In this document: piece by piece, positions 1 to 6,534 of the stretch
How positions within the stretch are numbered: position 1 is the first letter of the stretch
How the letters are laid out: each line of letters opens with the position of its first letter
Origin: CAYHWW01 sp964360145
Lineage (GTDB): Bacteria > Bdellovibrionota > UBA1018 > CAYHWW01
NCBI GenBank assembly: GCA_964360145.1
Contig: CAYHWW010000134.1
Coordinates: 1 to 9,493, forward strand
Direction: 5' to 3'
Length of the DNA: 9,493 nt
Program-made: the position numbers and the translations under genes
Notes under the pieces: generated by a model
Seen by the model: only the letters and a program-made list of their open reading frames with translations
Database searches by the model: none
What the model was told of the DNA's origin: nothing

Positions 1-714
1 AAGCAGAAGTAGTTTAGTGACTTGGCCGGGTTGGCGCCGCCTGAAGTTGAGGGAGGGTAGTAGGTCGGCAGCCGCCACGTACAGAAAACCGCCCGCGGAT
101 CCCATGAGCAGAAGGGATGTGGAGTGCTGCATCTCTGAGGAGAGCAAGAGGCTTGCGCCGGCCCCCAGGAAAGCGCTGGCCTGGACGATGAAGAGGGCCA
201 GGAGCGCTTTGGATTTGCTCCAGCCCCGGGCAATGAGAATGGCGTAGTCGGCGATCTCTTGGGGCAGCTCATGGATGATGACGCCCAGGGTGGCCACCCA
301 ACCCAGGTGGGGGTCCACGAGGAAGGCAGAGGTCATGGCGACCCCGTCGGCGAAGTTATGAAGGGCGTCGCCAGCGAGCAACAGAGGCCCTGCTTGGTCG
401 TGATCATGGCGATGGCCGGGGCCCGCCGCGTGGCTGCCAAGGAAGAGCTCGACGAGGTAGAAGGCCATGAACCCCAGCAAAAGAGCCCCAAAAAGCCAGG
501 GGCGGTGGACGCCGACGGCCTCGCCCATTTCAAGGGCTTCAGGGATAAGGTCGAAAAAAGCAGCGCCCAAAAGCACGCCGGAAGCGAAAGAGAGCACGCC
601 TTCGATGTGGCGATGGAGGAAGGCCGAAGGGATGAAGCCGCCGCCCAGGCTTGCCAGCGTATTGAGCCCCAGGGCGATGAAGAGAGAGACAATATTATTT
701 ATTGACGGAGCCAT
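1..714 (-). CDS. ZIP-family divalent metal transporter, C-terminus cut by window edge
   Basis: Inner-membrane transporter of the ZIP (SLC39) family, which moves zinc or related divalent metals into the cytoplasm. The frame from the ATG at 714 is open for 238 codons and reaches base 1 without a stop, so the gene is 3'-truncated. ZIP proteins commonly run 250-300 residues, so perhaps only the last helix is missing. Family marks are a His/Asp-rich loop (HRHDHD, residues 101-106) between helices 3 and 4, the helix 4 metal motif HNFADG (119-124) and the helix 5 motif HELPQE (148-153). The last matches the HExPHE signature of the LIV-1/GufA-type branch with one His replaced by Gln. Hydrophobic segments lie near 8-28, 38-58, 73-92, 111-130, 138-162, 168-190 and 200-220. 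It is divergent from the methyltransferase gene. No clear Shine-Dalgarno precedes the ATG. The family call is firm; the metal is inferred. Confidence 0.9.
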   Translation of the reverse strand, partial: MAPSINNIVSLFIALGLNTLASLGGGFIPSAFLHRHIEGVLSFASGVLLGAAFFDLIPEALEMGEAVGVHRPWLFGALLLGFMAFYLVELFLGSHAAGPGHRHDHDQAGPLLLAGDALHNFADGVAMTSAFLVDPHLGWVATLGVIIHELPQEIADYAILIARGWSKSKALLALFIVQASAFLGAGASLLLSSEMQHSTSLLLMGSAGGFLYVAAADLLPSLNFRRRQPGQVTKLLLL

Positions 715-761
715 GGGATTGGCGGTTCATTTAGCCTATAACCGTGTTAAAAGCACGCCCT
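715..761. promoter_or_regulatory. Divergent intergenic region, possible promoters
   Basis: This 47-nt gap separates the ZIP transporter from the methyltransferase gene and must lie close to the start signals of both. On the plus strand a TATAAC at 737-742 resembles a -10 box. No -35 lies at a good distance from it: TTGGCG at 719-724 is only 12 nt upstream. The complementary strand reads GTTATAGG across the same bases. If TATAAC is used, transcription would begin near 749-750, leaving a leader of about a dozen bases before the ATG at 762. Neither gene has an evident ribosome binding site here. This is a weak, sequence-only proposal. Confidence 0.3.
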
Positions 762-2006
762 ATGGCTCACCAGCGCCCGCAGTTGCCGACTCCCCGCCCC
801 GGCCCCCGCTTCACCCCTGCCGTGGCCACTGAACCCATGATCAAGGGCGAATACTTCGCCTCCTGCCCCAAGGGTTTCGAGGATGTGCTTTGCGCCGAGC
901 TCATCGCTTTGGGTGCTTCGGACGTCAAACAGGGTTTCTCCGGGGCCTGGTTCTCCGGTGGCAATGCCGCCCTCTATAAAGCTTGTTTAGGCCTCCGCTC
1001 CGCCTCACGCGTTTTGAAGCCGCTCCGTGAGTTCGCCGCCCGCCACCCCATGATGGTCTACGACCAGATCAAGCGCATGAAGTGGGAACACTGGATCACC
1101 CCCGAGAGCACCATCAAGATCGACTGCGTGTCTTTCAACTCCACCAATGTGGACCACACCCACTACATGGAGCTCCGGGCCAAAGACGCCATCTGTGACC
1201 GCTTCCGCGAAAACTGCAACGGCCTGCGCCCCTCTGTGGACCGGGAACGCCCCGATCTCCTCATCCATCTCTTCATCAATAACAACCGCTGCCTCTTGAG
1301 CATCGATGCCGCAGGCGTTGCCTTGCATCGCCGGGGTTATCGCACCCAAGCCGGTGAGGCACCGCTCCGCGAGAACCTCGCTGCGGCGTTGCTGCTGCGC
1401 TCGGGCTATGACGGCACGAAGCCCCTCTATGATCCGTTCTGCGGCTCGGGCACGTTCCTCATTGAAGCGGCTATGATCGCCACCAACCGTGCCCCTAATA
1501 TCGAGGGCCGGGGGTTCTCCTTCCAGCTCTGGCCCGAGTATGACGAGGCCCTCTTCCAACAAGTTCGCCAAGAGCTGCAGGCTCGCGAGCACGCCGCTCC
1601 CGAATCCATCGTGGGTTCTGATGTGGACGCCGCCATGGCTGCCATGGCCAAGCGCAATGCGGTGCGGGCAGGTGTGGCTCCTTCCGTGCGGGTCGAAACC
1701 GCCGACTTTCGAGACGAAGAAGCGTGGTCGGAAATGGGGCATGGCATCACGACCGGCACTGTGGTCACCAACCCCCCTTACGGCGAGCGCCTCCTCGAGG
1801 GTGAGGCTGAAGAGCTTTATAAGCTGTTTGGCGACGTCTTGAAGAAGCGCTTCACGGGCTGGGACGCCTGGATCCTCTCCGGCAGCGACGAGGGATTGAA
1901 GAAGGTGGGACTCAGGCATTCCAAGCGCATGCCCACCACCAACGGCGGCATTCCGTGCCGCTTCGTAAAGTACGAGCTTTACGTCGGTTCCAAGAAAACG
2001 TCATAA
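762..2006 (+). CDS. THUMP-domain class I SAM-dependent RNA methyltransferase (RlmL N-terminal-half type)
   Basis: Predicted rRNA guanine-N2 methyltransferase, cytoplasmic. It aligns by recalled motifs with the first half of E. coli RlmL, the part that makes m2G2445 in 23S rRNA, and with stand-alone homologues such as Bacillus YpsC. Residues about 30-65 give the ferredoxin-like start (YFASCPKGFEDVL) and about 65-180 the THUMP region. Then come HRRGYR, the SAM-binding motif I DPFCGSGTFLIEAA (from 224) and the catalytic NPPYGERL (337-344), typical of amino-group methylation. The RlmK-like second half of RlmL is absent, so this is the single-enzyme form. Start choice is uncertain. The frame opens at GTG 744; ATG 762 is listed because coding-like third-position GC continues upstream of ATG 837. 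The 837 ATG (MIKGEYFASC) fits the family N-terminus best, and the extra residues are Pro/Arg-rich. No start has a good Shine-Dalgarno. Confidence 0.9.
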   Translation: MAHQRPQLPTPRPGPRFTPAVATEPMIKGEYFASCPKGFEDVLCAELIALGASDVKQGFSGAWFSGGNAALYKACLGLRSASRVLKPLREFAARHPMMVYDQIKRMKWEHWITPESTIKIDCVSFNSTNVDHTHYMELRAKDAICDRFRENCNGLRPSVDRERPDLLIHLFINNNRCLLSIDAAGVALHRRGYRTQAGEAPLRENLAAALLLRSGYDGTKPLYDPFCGSGTFLIEAAMIATNRAPNIEGRGFSFQLWPEYDEALFQQVRQELQAREHAAPESIVGSDVDAAMAAMAKRNAVRAGVAPSVRVETADFRDEEAWSEMGHGITTGTVVTNPPYGERLLEGEAEELYKLFGDVLKKRFTGWDAWILSGSDEGLKKVGLRHSKRMPTTNGGIPCRFVKYELYVGSKKTS

Positions 2007-2019
2007 TAAACGCGAGCCT

Positions 2020-3012
2020 ATGGCCGCGCCCAATACCGCAGAGAATCAAGGACCGATTTCACTTCTGAGCGTGGGGACTAAGATCCTCATGCGGGATGCC
2101 ATGGACCAGTACCTTCGGAGCCTGGGGGACATTCGCACTTATTATGCGTCCACCATGAAGAACGCCCTGCGCTTCATTGAGGAGCAGAACATCCATATTT
2201 TGCTCACCGAGGTGTTCCTGGAGGATGGCAGCGCGGAGCGCCTCATGAAGGCCCTGGGCCCTCGCTCCATCAATGATTCCCTTTGGGTGATCATGGCTTT
2301 GGAGGAAAAAAGGGAAGATCTCATCTCCCTTGCCCTGGAGCTGGGGGCCAATGCGGTGCTGATCAAGCCCTTTGCCGCGGTGGACCTCAAAAACCAGCTT
2401 GAGAAGTACAAGGCCCGCCAGATTGCGATGTCTCAAGTCGGTGACAAAGGCGTGGAGCTCATCAAGGAGGCGGATCTCGCCCTGCGCGAGCGGCGCACCT
2501 TCGATGCGGATAAAAAATATCGGGAGGCGAGCATTGCTTCGCCAAGCCACTTTGTCGTGCAACAGCACTGCGCTCGGTTTTTCTTGGACAAGCATGAGTA
2601 TGGCCTGGCGGAGAAATGCGTGAGGGCGGCGCTTGCCGCAAAACCGAACTACGTGCCCGCCCTGTCCTTGTTGGGCGCTCTTGAGCTGCAACGCGGCAAC
2701 TTAGAGGCGGCCTTCGAGCATCTTTCCGCCGCCCATAAGCTTTCCCCCCTGCATGCCGAGCGGGCCATGCTTATCGCCCAATATTACAACCGCAAGTCAG
2801 CGGAGACTTTGGAGAAGATTCTCTCCAGTGACGAGAATGACGCCGTGGCTCGTCTTCATATGGGTAAGTCCATGATCGTCGACCGAGACTACGTCAACGG
2901 CCACATGCAGCTGGAGCGCTGCATGGAGGGCCTGCAAGGTAACCCCCTGGCCCTGGAGGCTTCGACCTACATGGCGTTGGCGCGGAAGCTCGGGCAGATC
3001 CGCAAGGATTGA
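2020..3012 (+). CDS. Degenerate receiver domain plus TPR-like protein
   Basis: Two-part cytoplasmic protein of 330 residues. Residues about 12-130 form a receiver-like (CheY) domain. The hydrophobic strands, the DG turn after strand 3 (LEDG, 67-70) and the LIKPF motif (Lys116-Pro117) are visible. The phosphoacceptor position appears to be Glu64 (LLTEV) rather than Asp, the N-terminal acidic pair is not evident (LLSVGTKI), and the usual Thr/Ser of strand 4 is Ala93. It is therefore probably not phosphorylated and may sit in a fixed, phosphomimetic state. Residues about 145-320 are helical repeats of TPR type (for example AEKCVRAALAAKPNYVPALS and LEAAFEHLSAAHKLSP), likely a protein-binding scaffold. 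There is no DNA-binding output domain. It follows the methyltransferase by 13 nt and is probably cotranscribed. The start ATG has only a weak GAG upstream. The partner is unknown. Confidence 0.85.
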   Translation: MAAPNTAENQGPISLLSVGTKILMRDAMDQYLRSLGDIRTYYASTMKNALRFIEEQNIHILLTEVFLEDGSAERLMKALGPRSINDSLWVIMALEEKREDLISLALELGANAVLIKPFAAVDLKNQLEKYKARQIAMSQVGDKGVELIKEADLALRERRTFDADKKYREASIASPSHFVVQQHCARFFLDKHEYGLAEKCVRAALAAKPNYVPALSLLGALELQRGNLEAAFEHLSAAHKLSPLHAERAMLIAQYYNRKSAETLEKILSSDENDAVARLHMGKSMIVDRDYVNGHMQLERCMEGLQGNPLALEASTYMALARKLGQIRKD

Positions 3013-3043
3013 GACTCACTCCAGCGTGGGACATTATGGCACA

Positions 3044-3060
3044 CTTTGCCGTTGGCAAAG
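3044..3060. repeat. Perfect 7-bp inverted repeat with 3-nt spacer
   Basis: CTTTGCC-GTT-GGCAAAG is an exact palindrome in the 99-nt gap between the receiver-TPR gene and the PuuD-like gene. It overlaps the candidate -35 element at 3053-3058. There is no run of T after it, so it does not look like an intrinsic terminator. A regulator binding site or a small RNA hairpin are alternatives. Only the symmetry is observed. Confidence 0.45.
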
Positions 3061-3081
3061 GCTAGTAGCCGCGTCTACTCT
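3053..3081 (+). promoter_or_regulatory. Candidate sigma-70-type promoter for the PuuD-like / transporter pair
   Basis: TTGGCA (3053-3058, one mismatch to TTGACA) is followed after exactly 17 nt by TACTCT (3076-3081, a poor -10 matching three of six). Transcription would begin near 3088, about 24 nt before the ATG at 3112. The position, in the longest gap of the plus-strand block and just ahead of a gene with a strong ribosome site, is the main support. The right half of the inverted repeat at 3044-3060 covers the -35 box, which would suit repression by a dimeric regulator; that is inference. Confidence 0.35.
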
Positions 3082-3111
3082 ATGTGCTTCCCACCAACCG
3101 GAGGTTTTCAC

Positions 3112-3810
3112 ATGCAGATCGGGCTCTTCACCATGGAAGGTTTCATCTACTTCTTGCGTTGGATGCACTACTTCTTTGGCATTACCTGGGTTGGCCTCCT
3201 CTACTACTTCAACTTTGTTCAGGGCCCTTTCATGGCGGAGGCCGACGCCGGGTCAAAGTCCCAGGTTATCCAAAAATTAGTACCTCGGGCCCTTTTGTGG
3301 TTCCGTATGGCCGCTCTTTATACCTTCCTTACCGGGCTCATCATCCTCATGATTCGTGGCCATCAAATGGGCGCGGCGTTCCTCGAATCAGCCTGGGGCG
3401 TTGGCATCACCACCGGCGCGTTGTTGGGCACCACCATGTTCGCCAACGTCTGGCTCATCATTTGGCCCAATCAAAAGGTTGTCATCGCCAATGCCGTAGC
3501 CACGGCCTCCGGCGGCCAAGCTAACCCTGCTGCCGCGGCGGCCGGCGCCAGGGCGCTGCTGGCATCCCGTACAAACGTGTTGTTCTCTTTGCCCATGTTG
3601 TTCTTCATGGGGGCTGGCCGTCACTTGCCCATCTTCATGAAAGACGGCTCTAAGGCCGCTTACTGGATTGCGCTGCTCGTGATCTGGGGTGCCATCGAAT
3701 TCAATGCCATCAAGGGCAAGCTGGGGCCGCTGACCACCGTGAAGGGCGTCATGCACATGAGCGTGGTTCTCACGGTTTTGCTCTATGCACTGGTTGTTGC
3801 GTTGGTATAA
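3112..3810 (+). CDS. PuuD-like membrane protein (urate oxidase N-terminal domain family)
   Basis: Integral membrane protein of 232 residues with about six hydrophobic helices (roughly 10-35, 60-82, 98-118, 155-170, 183-200, 212-231). It resembles the membrane domain of PuuD (Pfam Urate_ox_N). Marks are RWMHYFFGITWVGLLYYFNF (16-35), with a His in helix 1, VWLIIWPNQKVV (113-124), and SRTNVLFSLPMLFFMGAGRH (152-171). Conserved-looking His19 and His171 could be haem or metal ligands. Proteobacterial PuuD is a urate-oxidising enzyme with a C-terminal cytochrome c domain; here that domain is missing and no CxxCH is present, so urate oxidation is not assured. The upstream start at 3046 is rejected: ATG 3112 has GGAGG at 3100-3104 with a 7-nt spacer, and the family begins near this point. 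It is followed after 12 nt by the transporter gene, implying one transcript. Family call good, function uncertain. Confidence 0.8.
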   Translation: MQIGLFTMEGFIYFLRWMHYFFGITWVGLLYYFNFVQGPFMAEADAGSKSQVIQKLVPRALLWFRMAALYTFLTGLIILMIRGHQMGAAFLESAWGVGITTGALLGTTMFANVWLIIWPNQKVVIANAVATASGGQANPAAAAAGARALLASRTNVLFSLPMLFFMGAGRHLPIFMKDGSKAAYWIALLVIWGAIEFNAIKGKLGPLTTVKGVMHMSVVLTVLLYALVVALV

Positions 3811-3822
3811 GACCACGCCAGG

Positions 3823-5142
3823 ATGACCGCGAAGAAACACCATATCCGGCATACGTACTCTGAGGCGTTCAAGCGCCGCCGTTTGATGAACTGGCTCACG
3901 CTGGGCTTCACCTATTCGGCCATGTACATGGGCCGCTACAATCTGTCCTTCGCCAACAAGGCTCTCTCTGACCAGTATGGCTGGGACAAGACAGATATCG
4001 GTTGGATCATCTCAGGCGCGCTTTCCATCTACGGCTTTTCGGCCATTTTTAACGGCCCCATTGTCGATAAGCTCGGTGGTCGCAGGGCCATGTTGGTGGG
4101 TGCCTCGGGCACGGTGATATTCAATATTCTCTTCGGGCTGGGGGCCTATCTGGGCGCCTTTGGCGTCACTGGCCAATTGCTTTTGAAATACTTCTCCGTG
4201 GTTTGGGCCATGAACGCCTACTTCCAGTCCTACTCGGCGCTGTCCCTCATCAAGGTCAACGCCAGTTGGTTCCACATCAGCGAGCGCGGCATCTTCTCCG
4301 CGATCTTTGGCTCCATGATCCAGAGCGGGCGGGCACTCATCTTTTTCCTGGGGGGGGTGCTCGTGGTCTACCTGCCCTGGCAGTGGGTGTTTTTCGTGCC
4401 TGCCATGGTGGTCGCAATCATGGCGCTGTTGACCTGGCGCAATGTGCGGGACAACCCGGAAGACTGTGGGCTGGCCACCCTTGATGTGGAAGATGCCTCA
4501 AGTGGTGACACGGAGGCGGTGAGCTTCAAGTACGTCGTTCGCAAAGTCTTCACCAACCCCGTGACCCTCACCATTGCGGTGGCTGAGTTCTGCACGGGCT
4601 TTGTGCGCCATGGTTTCGAGCAGTGGTTCCCTCGCTACATGCAAGAGGCTCAGGGCCTTCACCTGGATTCTCCCATCTTCCATAAAGGCGCCAGCGGCGT
4701 GGTTATCGCGGGTATTCTTGGCGCGCTCTTCGCGGGCACCATCTCAGACTGGGTTTTCAAAGGGCGTCGCGCCCCCGTGGCCTTTGTGGGCTACTTCGTG
4801 CAAATTCTCTGCTTGGCGGTGATCTGGAGGGCGCCAGGCATGGGTGCCATTGTCACGGCCTTCGTGTTCAATTCTTTTGCCATCAGCGTGGTGCACTCCA
4901 TGCTCTCAGGCACGGCGAGCATGGACTTCGGTGGTAAAAAAGCAGCGGCCACGGCCATAGGCATATTCGATGGCATGCAGTACCTCGGCGGCTCCGTGGT
5001 CGGCGTGGGCATGGGCTGGATGCTGGAAAAATACGGTTGGGGCGCCTGGGGCCCCAGCATGATTGGCTTCGCCGTGGTGGGCGCGGTGCTCATGCTCTTT
5101 TTATGGAATGCACGGCCTAAGGTTAAGGTTGCTAGCCACTAA
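3823..5142 (+). CDS. MFS transporter of the organophosphate:phosphate antiporter family (GlpT/UhpT-like)
   Basis: Twelve-helix inner-membrane transporter of 439 residues in the OPA branch of the major facilitator superfamily, whose members exchange sugar phosphates or glycerol-3-phosphate for phosphate. The early Arg of helix 1 (YMGRYNLS, Arg38) matches GlpT Arg45, and Arg262 in GFVRHGFEQWFPRYMQE matches GlpT Arg269 (recalled LLRYGILDWSPTYL). These are the two phosphate-binding arginines. The loop 2-3 motif GPIVDKLGGRRAM (78-90), the WFHISERG segment (149-156) and RDNPEDCGL (209-217) also follow GlpT. GlpT His165 appears to be Ile166 here, so the substrate may differ. The protein ends in a short basic tail. 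The gene starts 12 nt after the PuuD-like gene, with only an AGGA touching the ATG as ribosome site, so translation may depend on the upstream gene. It converges on the next gene with an 11-nt gap. Confidence 0.9.
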   Translation: MTAKKHHIRHTYSEAFKRRRLMNWLTLGFTYSAMYMGRYNLSFANKALSDQYGWDKTDIGWIISGALSIYGFSAIFNGPIVDKLGGRRAMLVGASGTVIFNILFGLGAYLGAFGVTGQLLLKYFSVVWAMNAYFQSYSALSLIKVNASWFHISERGIFSAIFGSMIQSGRALIFFLGGVLVVYLPWQWVFFVPAMVVAIMALLTWRNVRDNPEDCGLATLDVEDASSGDTEAVSFKYVVRKVFTNPVTLTIAVAEFCTGFVRHGFEQWFPRYMQEAQGLHLDSPIFHKGASGVVIAGILGALFAGTISDWVFKGRRAPVAFVGYFVQILCLAVIWRAPGMGAIVTAFVFNSFAISVVHSMLSGTASMDFGGKKAAATAIGIFDGMQYLGGSVVGVGMGWMLEKYGWGAWGPSMIGFAVVGAVLMLFLWNARPKVKVASH

Positions 5143-5153
5143 CAGGCCCTTAG

Positions 5154-5903
5154 TCATTCATTTTCAGCTGTAACAAAAATGCTCACATCGTAGAGAGGGC
5201 CGTGGAGCTCCAGGGCCCCGTCCTCACGCCGTTCCAGCCGGGAGGCGCTGCGCTGGCGCCACTGAAAGCGCAAATTCACGCGGGCGCCGGGGGCGTTCTG
5301 GGCCAGGGCTGTTTCCAGAATGCGTTGGAGGATCTGCTCGCTCAATGTGCGGTTGATGGAATCCCAAAAGGCGTCAGCTCCTTCACCCAGGGTTCCGTCG
5401 GAGTTGCAAACGACGCTGTGGCTGTGCGTGGTGCATTGGCCCACGGTGAAGGTCATGCGGGGGCCGCGGCCCCCCACGGCGCTTTGTGCCAGGTGGTCTA
5501 GGCTCTCCGCTACTTCCGCGGTGAGCACCTGAGTGCCATCCGCCGCGGTGGCAATGGTGATGCGGTCGTGGCCGGGGCCATCCACGCCGGGGATTGCAGT
5601 GAGCTCGCTGGTCAAGCGCCCGCCGGGGAAGAAGGTTGCCAGGGCCCCCTTAACCGCCATCTCAACGACTTTGCCCAGAAAACGGGGGGTTTTAGCCACC
5701 CGCACGGACTGCACCTGGGCCTCTATGGAAAGGCGACGGCGTGCGAGGTGGTAGGTGCCTGGGGTGGTGGGGTGGGGGAGGAAAATCTTTTCACACTGGC
5801 TCTGGGTGCCAGCGAGGTGCACTTCAATAGTGACTGCGTGGGCGGTGCCTGCTTGGGCAACCCACAGTGATAAAACAGAGATGAAAATCGCGCGAGAACC
5901 CAT
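5154..5903 (-). CDS. Exported protein of unknown function, about 249 residues
   Basis: I do not recognise a family. The N-terminus is a signal peptide: an Arg at residue 4, a hydrophobic core (AIFISVLSLWVA) and a likely cleavage after TAHA (residue 23), giving a mature periplasmic or secreted protein of about 226 residues. It has no further membrane segment. Three cysteines, Cys37, Cys157 and Cys166, are present; the last two flank a short HSHS-containing loop and could form a disulfide. An amphipathic stretch (about 178-202) follows, and the C-terminus is rich in charged strand-like sequence. The ATG at 5903 was chosen over an upstream start at 5930: it has AGGGGAG ending 4 nt before it and puts the signal peptide at the N-terminus. 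It is divergent from another exported-protein gene and converges on the transporter gene with 11 nt between. Confidence 0.75.
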   Translation of the reverse strand: MGSRAIFISVLSLWVAQAGTAHAVTIEVHLAGTQSQCEKIFLPHPTTPGTYHLARRRLSIEAQVQSVRVAKTPRFLGKVVEMAVKGALATFFPGGRLTSELTAIPGVDGPGHDRITIATAADGTQVLTAEVAESLDHLAQSAVGGRGPRMTFTVGQCTTHSHSVVCNSDGTLGEGADAFWDSINRTLSEQILQRILETALAQNAPGARVNLRFQWRQRSASRLERREDGALELHGPLYDVSIFVTAENE

Positions 5904-6063
5904 CGCACTCCCCTGGTGGCCTTGTAGCACTGGCGGGCCGCGTGGTCCAGGTGATCGGGTTTTGGTTCAACATACACGAGATGGCGGAGCAAGGCGTGCC
6001 GCGGCGGCCTCATTGGCGCGCAGCGGCTGGACAGACCGTAACGATACTTTTAGTTTACGAATC
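5904..6063. promoter_or_regulatory. Divergent intergenic region between two exported-protein genes
   Basis: This 160-nt region holds the 5' ends of both exported-protein genes. On the minus side a good ribosome site (AGGGGAG) precedes the ATG at 5903. On the plus side TGGACA (6028-6033, one mismatch to TTGACA) is followed at 17 nt by TAGTTT (6051-6056, weak -10), which would put transcription start at or next to the ATG at 6064, that is, a leaderless message. No clear minus-strand promoter and no obvious long inverted repeat was seen. No convincing small ORF lies here. Confidence 0.3.
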
Positions 6064-6534
6064 ATGAAAAATATTTATCGCGTCGCAGCTACTCTGTCCC
6101 TGGGGTTGTCACTTTCCGCCAATGCAGCCGTCGTGGAGCTCCCCGGCGCTCAGACCGTGCTCTGCCACGATGGCGCGGTGAAGCGTGGTTTCACCTATGA
6201 TCGATCATGGAACGTGGTGCGCGGTGTGCACGACCGCAGCGGTTTGCTCACCGCCACGGTGCTGGGTGAGGGGCGCACCAGCACGCGCTTGACCTTCGCC
6301 ATTCGCGGGTTGCAGTGGGACCAGACCTTCACGAAGGTGCGGGCCTATGATGAAGACGGAAACTACCTAACGACCTGCGCCAGCAAAGATGCCTTCGGTC
6401 ATTTGCGCATTTACGCCGACCGCTGCCGCCCTGTCATGACTGTGGTGCCCTTCGGCTCATGGCCCGATGAGTGTGGCGACGGGGGGATGGCTTACCTGCT
6501 CGAGACACGGCTGCGCGTCCAGGGTGGCTCGTAG
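6064..6534 (+). CDS. Small exported cysteine-containing protein of unknown function
   Basis: A 156-residue protein with a clear signal peptide: MKNIYR, a hydrophobic core (AATLSLGLSLS) and likely cleavage after ANA (residue 21). The mature part has four cysteines (Cys34, Cys105, Cys121, Cys137), consistent with two disulfides in the periplasm or outside the cell. It looks mainly beta-strand (LTATVLG, LTFAIRGLQW, KVRAYDEDGNYLTTC, LRIYA). I do not recognise a family. The ATG at 6064 is picked over upstream in-frame starts because it places the signal peptide first. No Shine-Dalgarno is visible before it, so it may be leaderless. Its last 78 bp lie antisense to the 3' end of the histidine kinase gene. 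Signal peptide, in-frame stop and cysteine pattern make it a real gene despite the overlap. Confidence 0.75.
   Translation: MKNIYRVAATLSLGLSLSANAAVVELPGAQTVLCHDGAVKRGFTYDRSWNVVRGVHDRSGLLTATVLGEGRTSTRLTFAIRGLQWDQTFTKVRAYDEDGNYLTTCASKDAFGHLRIYADRCRPVMTVVPFGSWPDECGDGGMAYLLETRLRVQGGS

Noticed and set aside
259..705. Plus-strand ORF of 148 codons opposite the ZIP gene
   Set aside because: The minus strand encodes the metal-binding helices of a ZIP transporter; the plus-strand product is charged, low in structure and unrecognisable.
1005..1919. 304-codon minus-strand ORF inside the methyltransferase gene
   Set aside because: The plus strand has complete THUMP and methyltransferase motifs. The antisense frame is a by-product of GC-rich codon use and shows no recognisable domain.
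2059..2691. 210-codon minus-strand ORF opposite the receiver-TPR gene
   Set aside because: It lies wholly antisense to a gene with clear domain structure, has no neighbour context and no family features.
3044..3060. Intrinsic terminator after the receiver-TPR gene
   Set aside because: The stem is perfect but short and no T tract follows, so termination is not supported.
3388..3852. Minus-strand ORF of 154 codons across the PuuD-like gene
   Set aside because: The plus-strand reading has family motifs, membrane helices and a strong ribosome site; this frame has none.
5904..6063. Small RNA or small ORF in the divergent gap
   Set aside because: No paired promoter and terminator, no strong hairpin and no small frame with a ribosome site was found.
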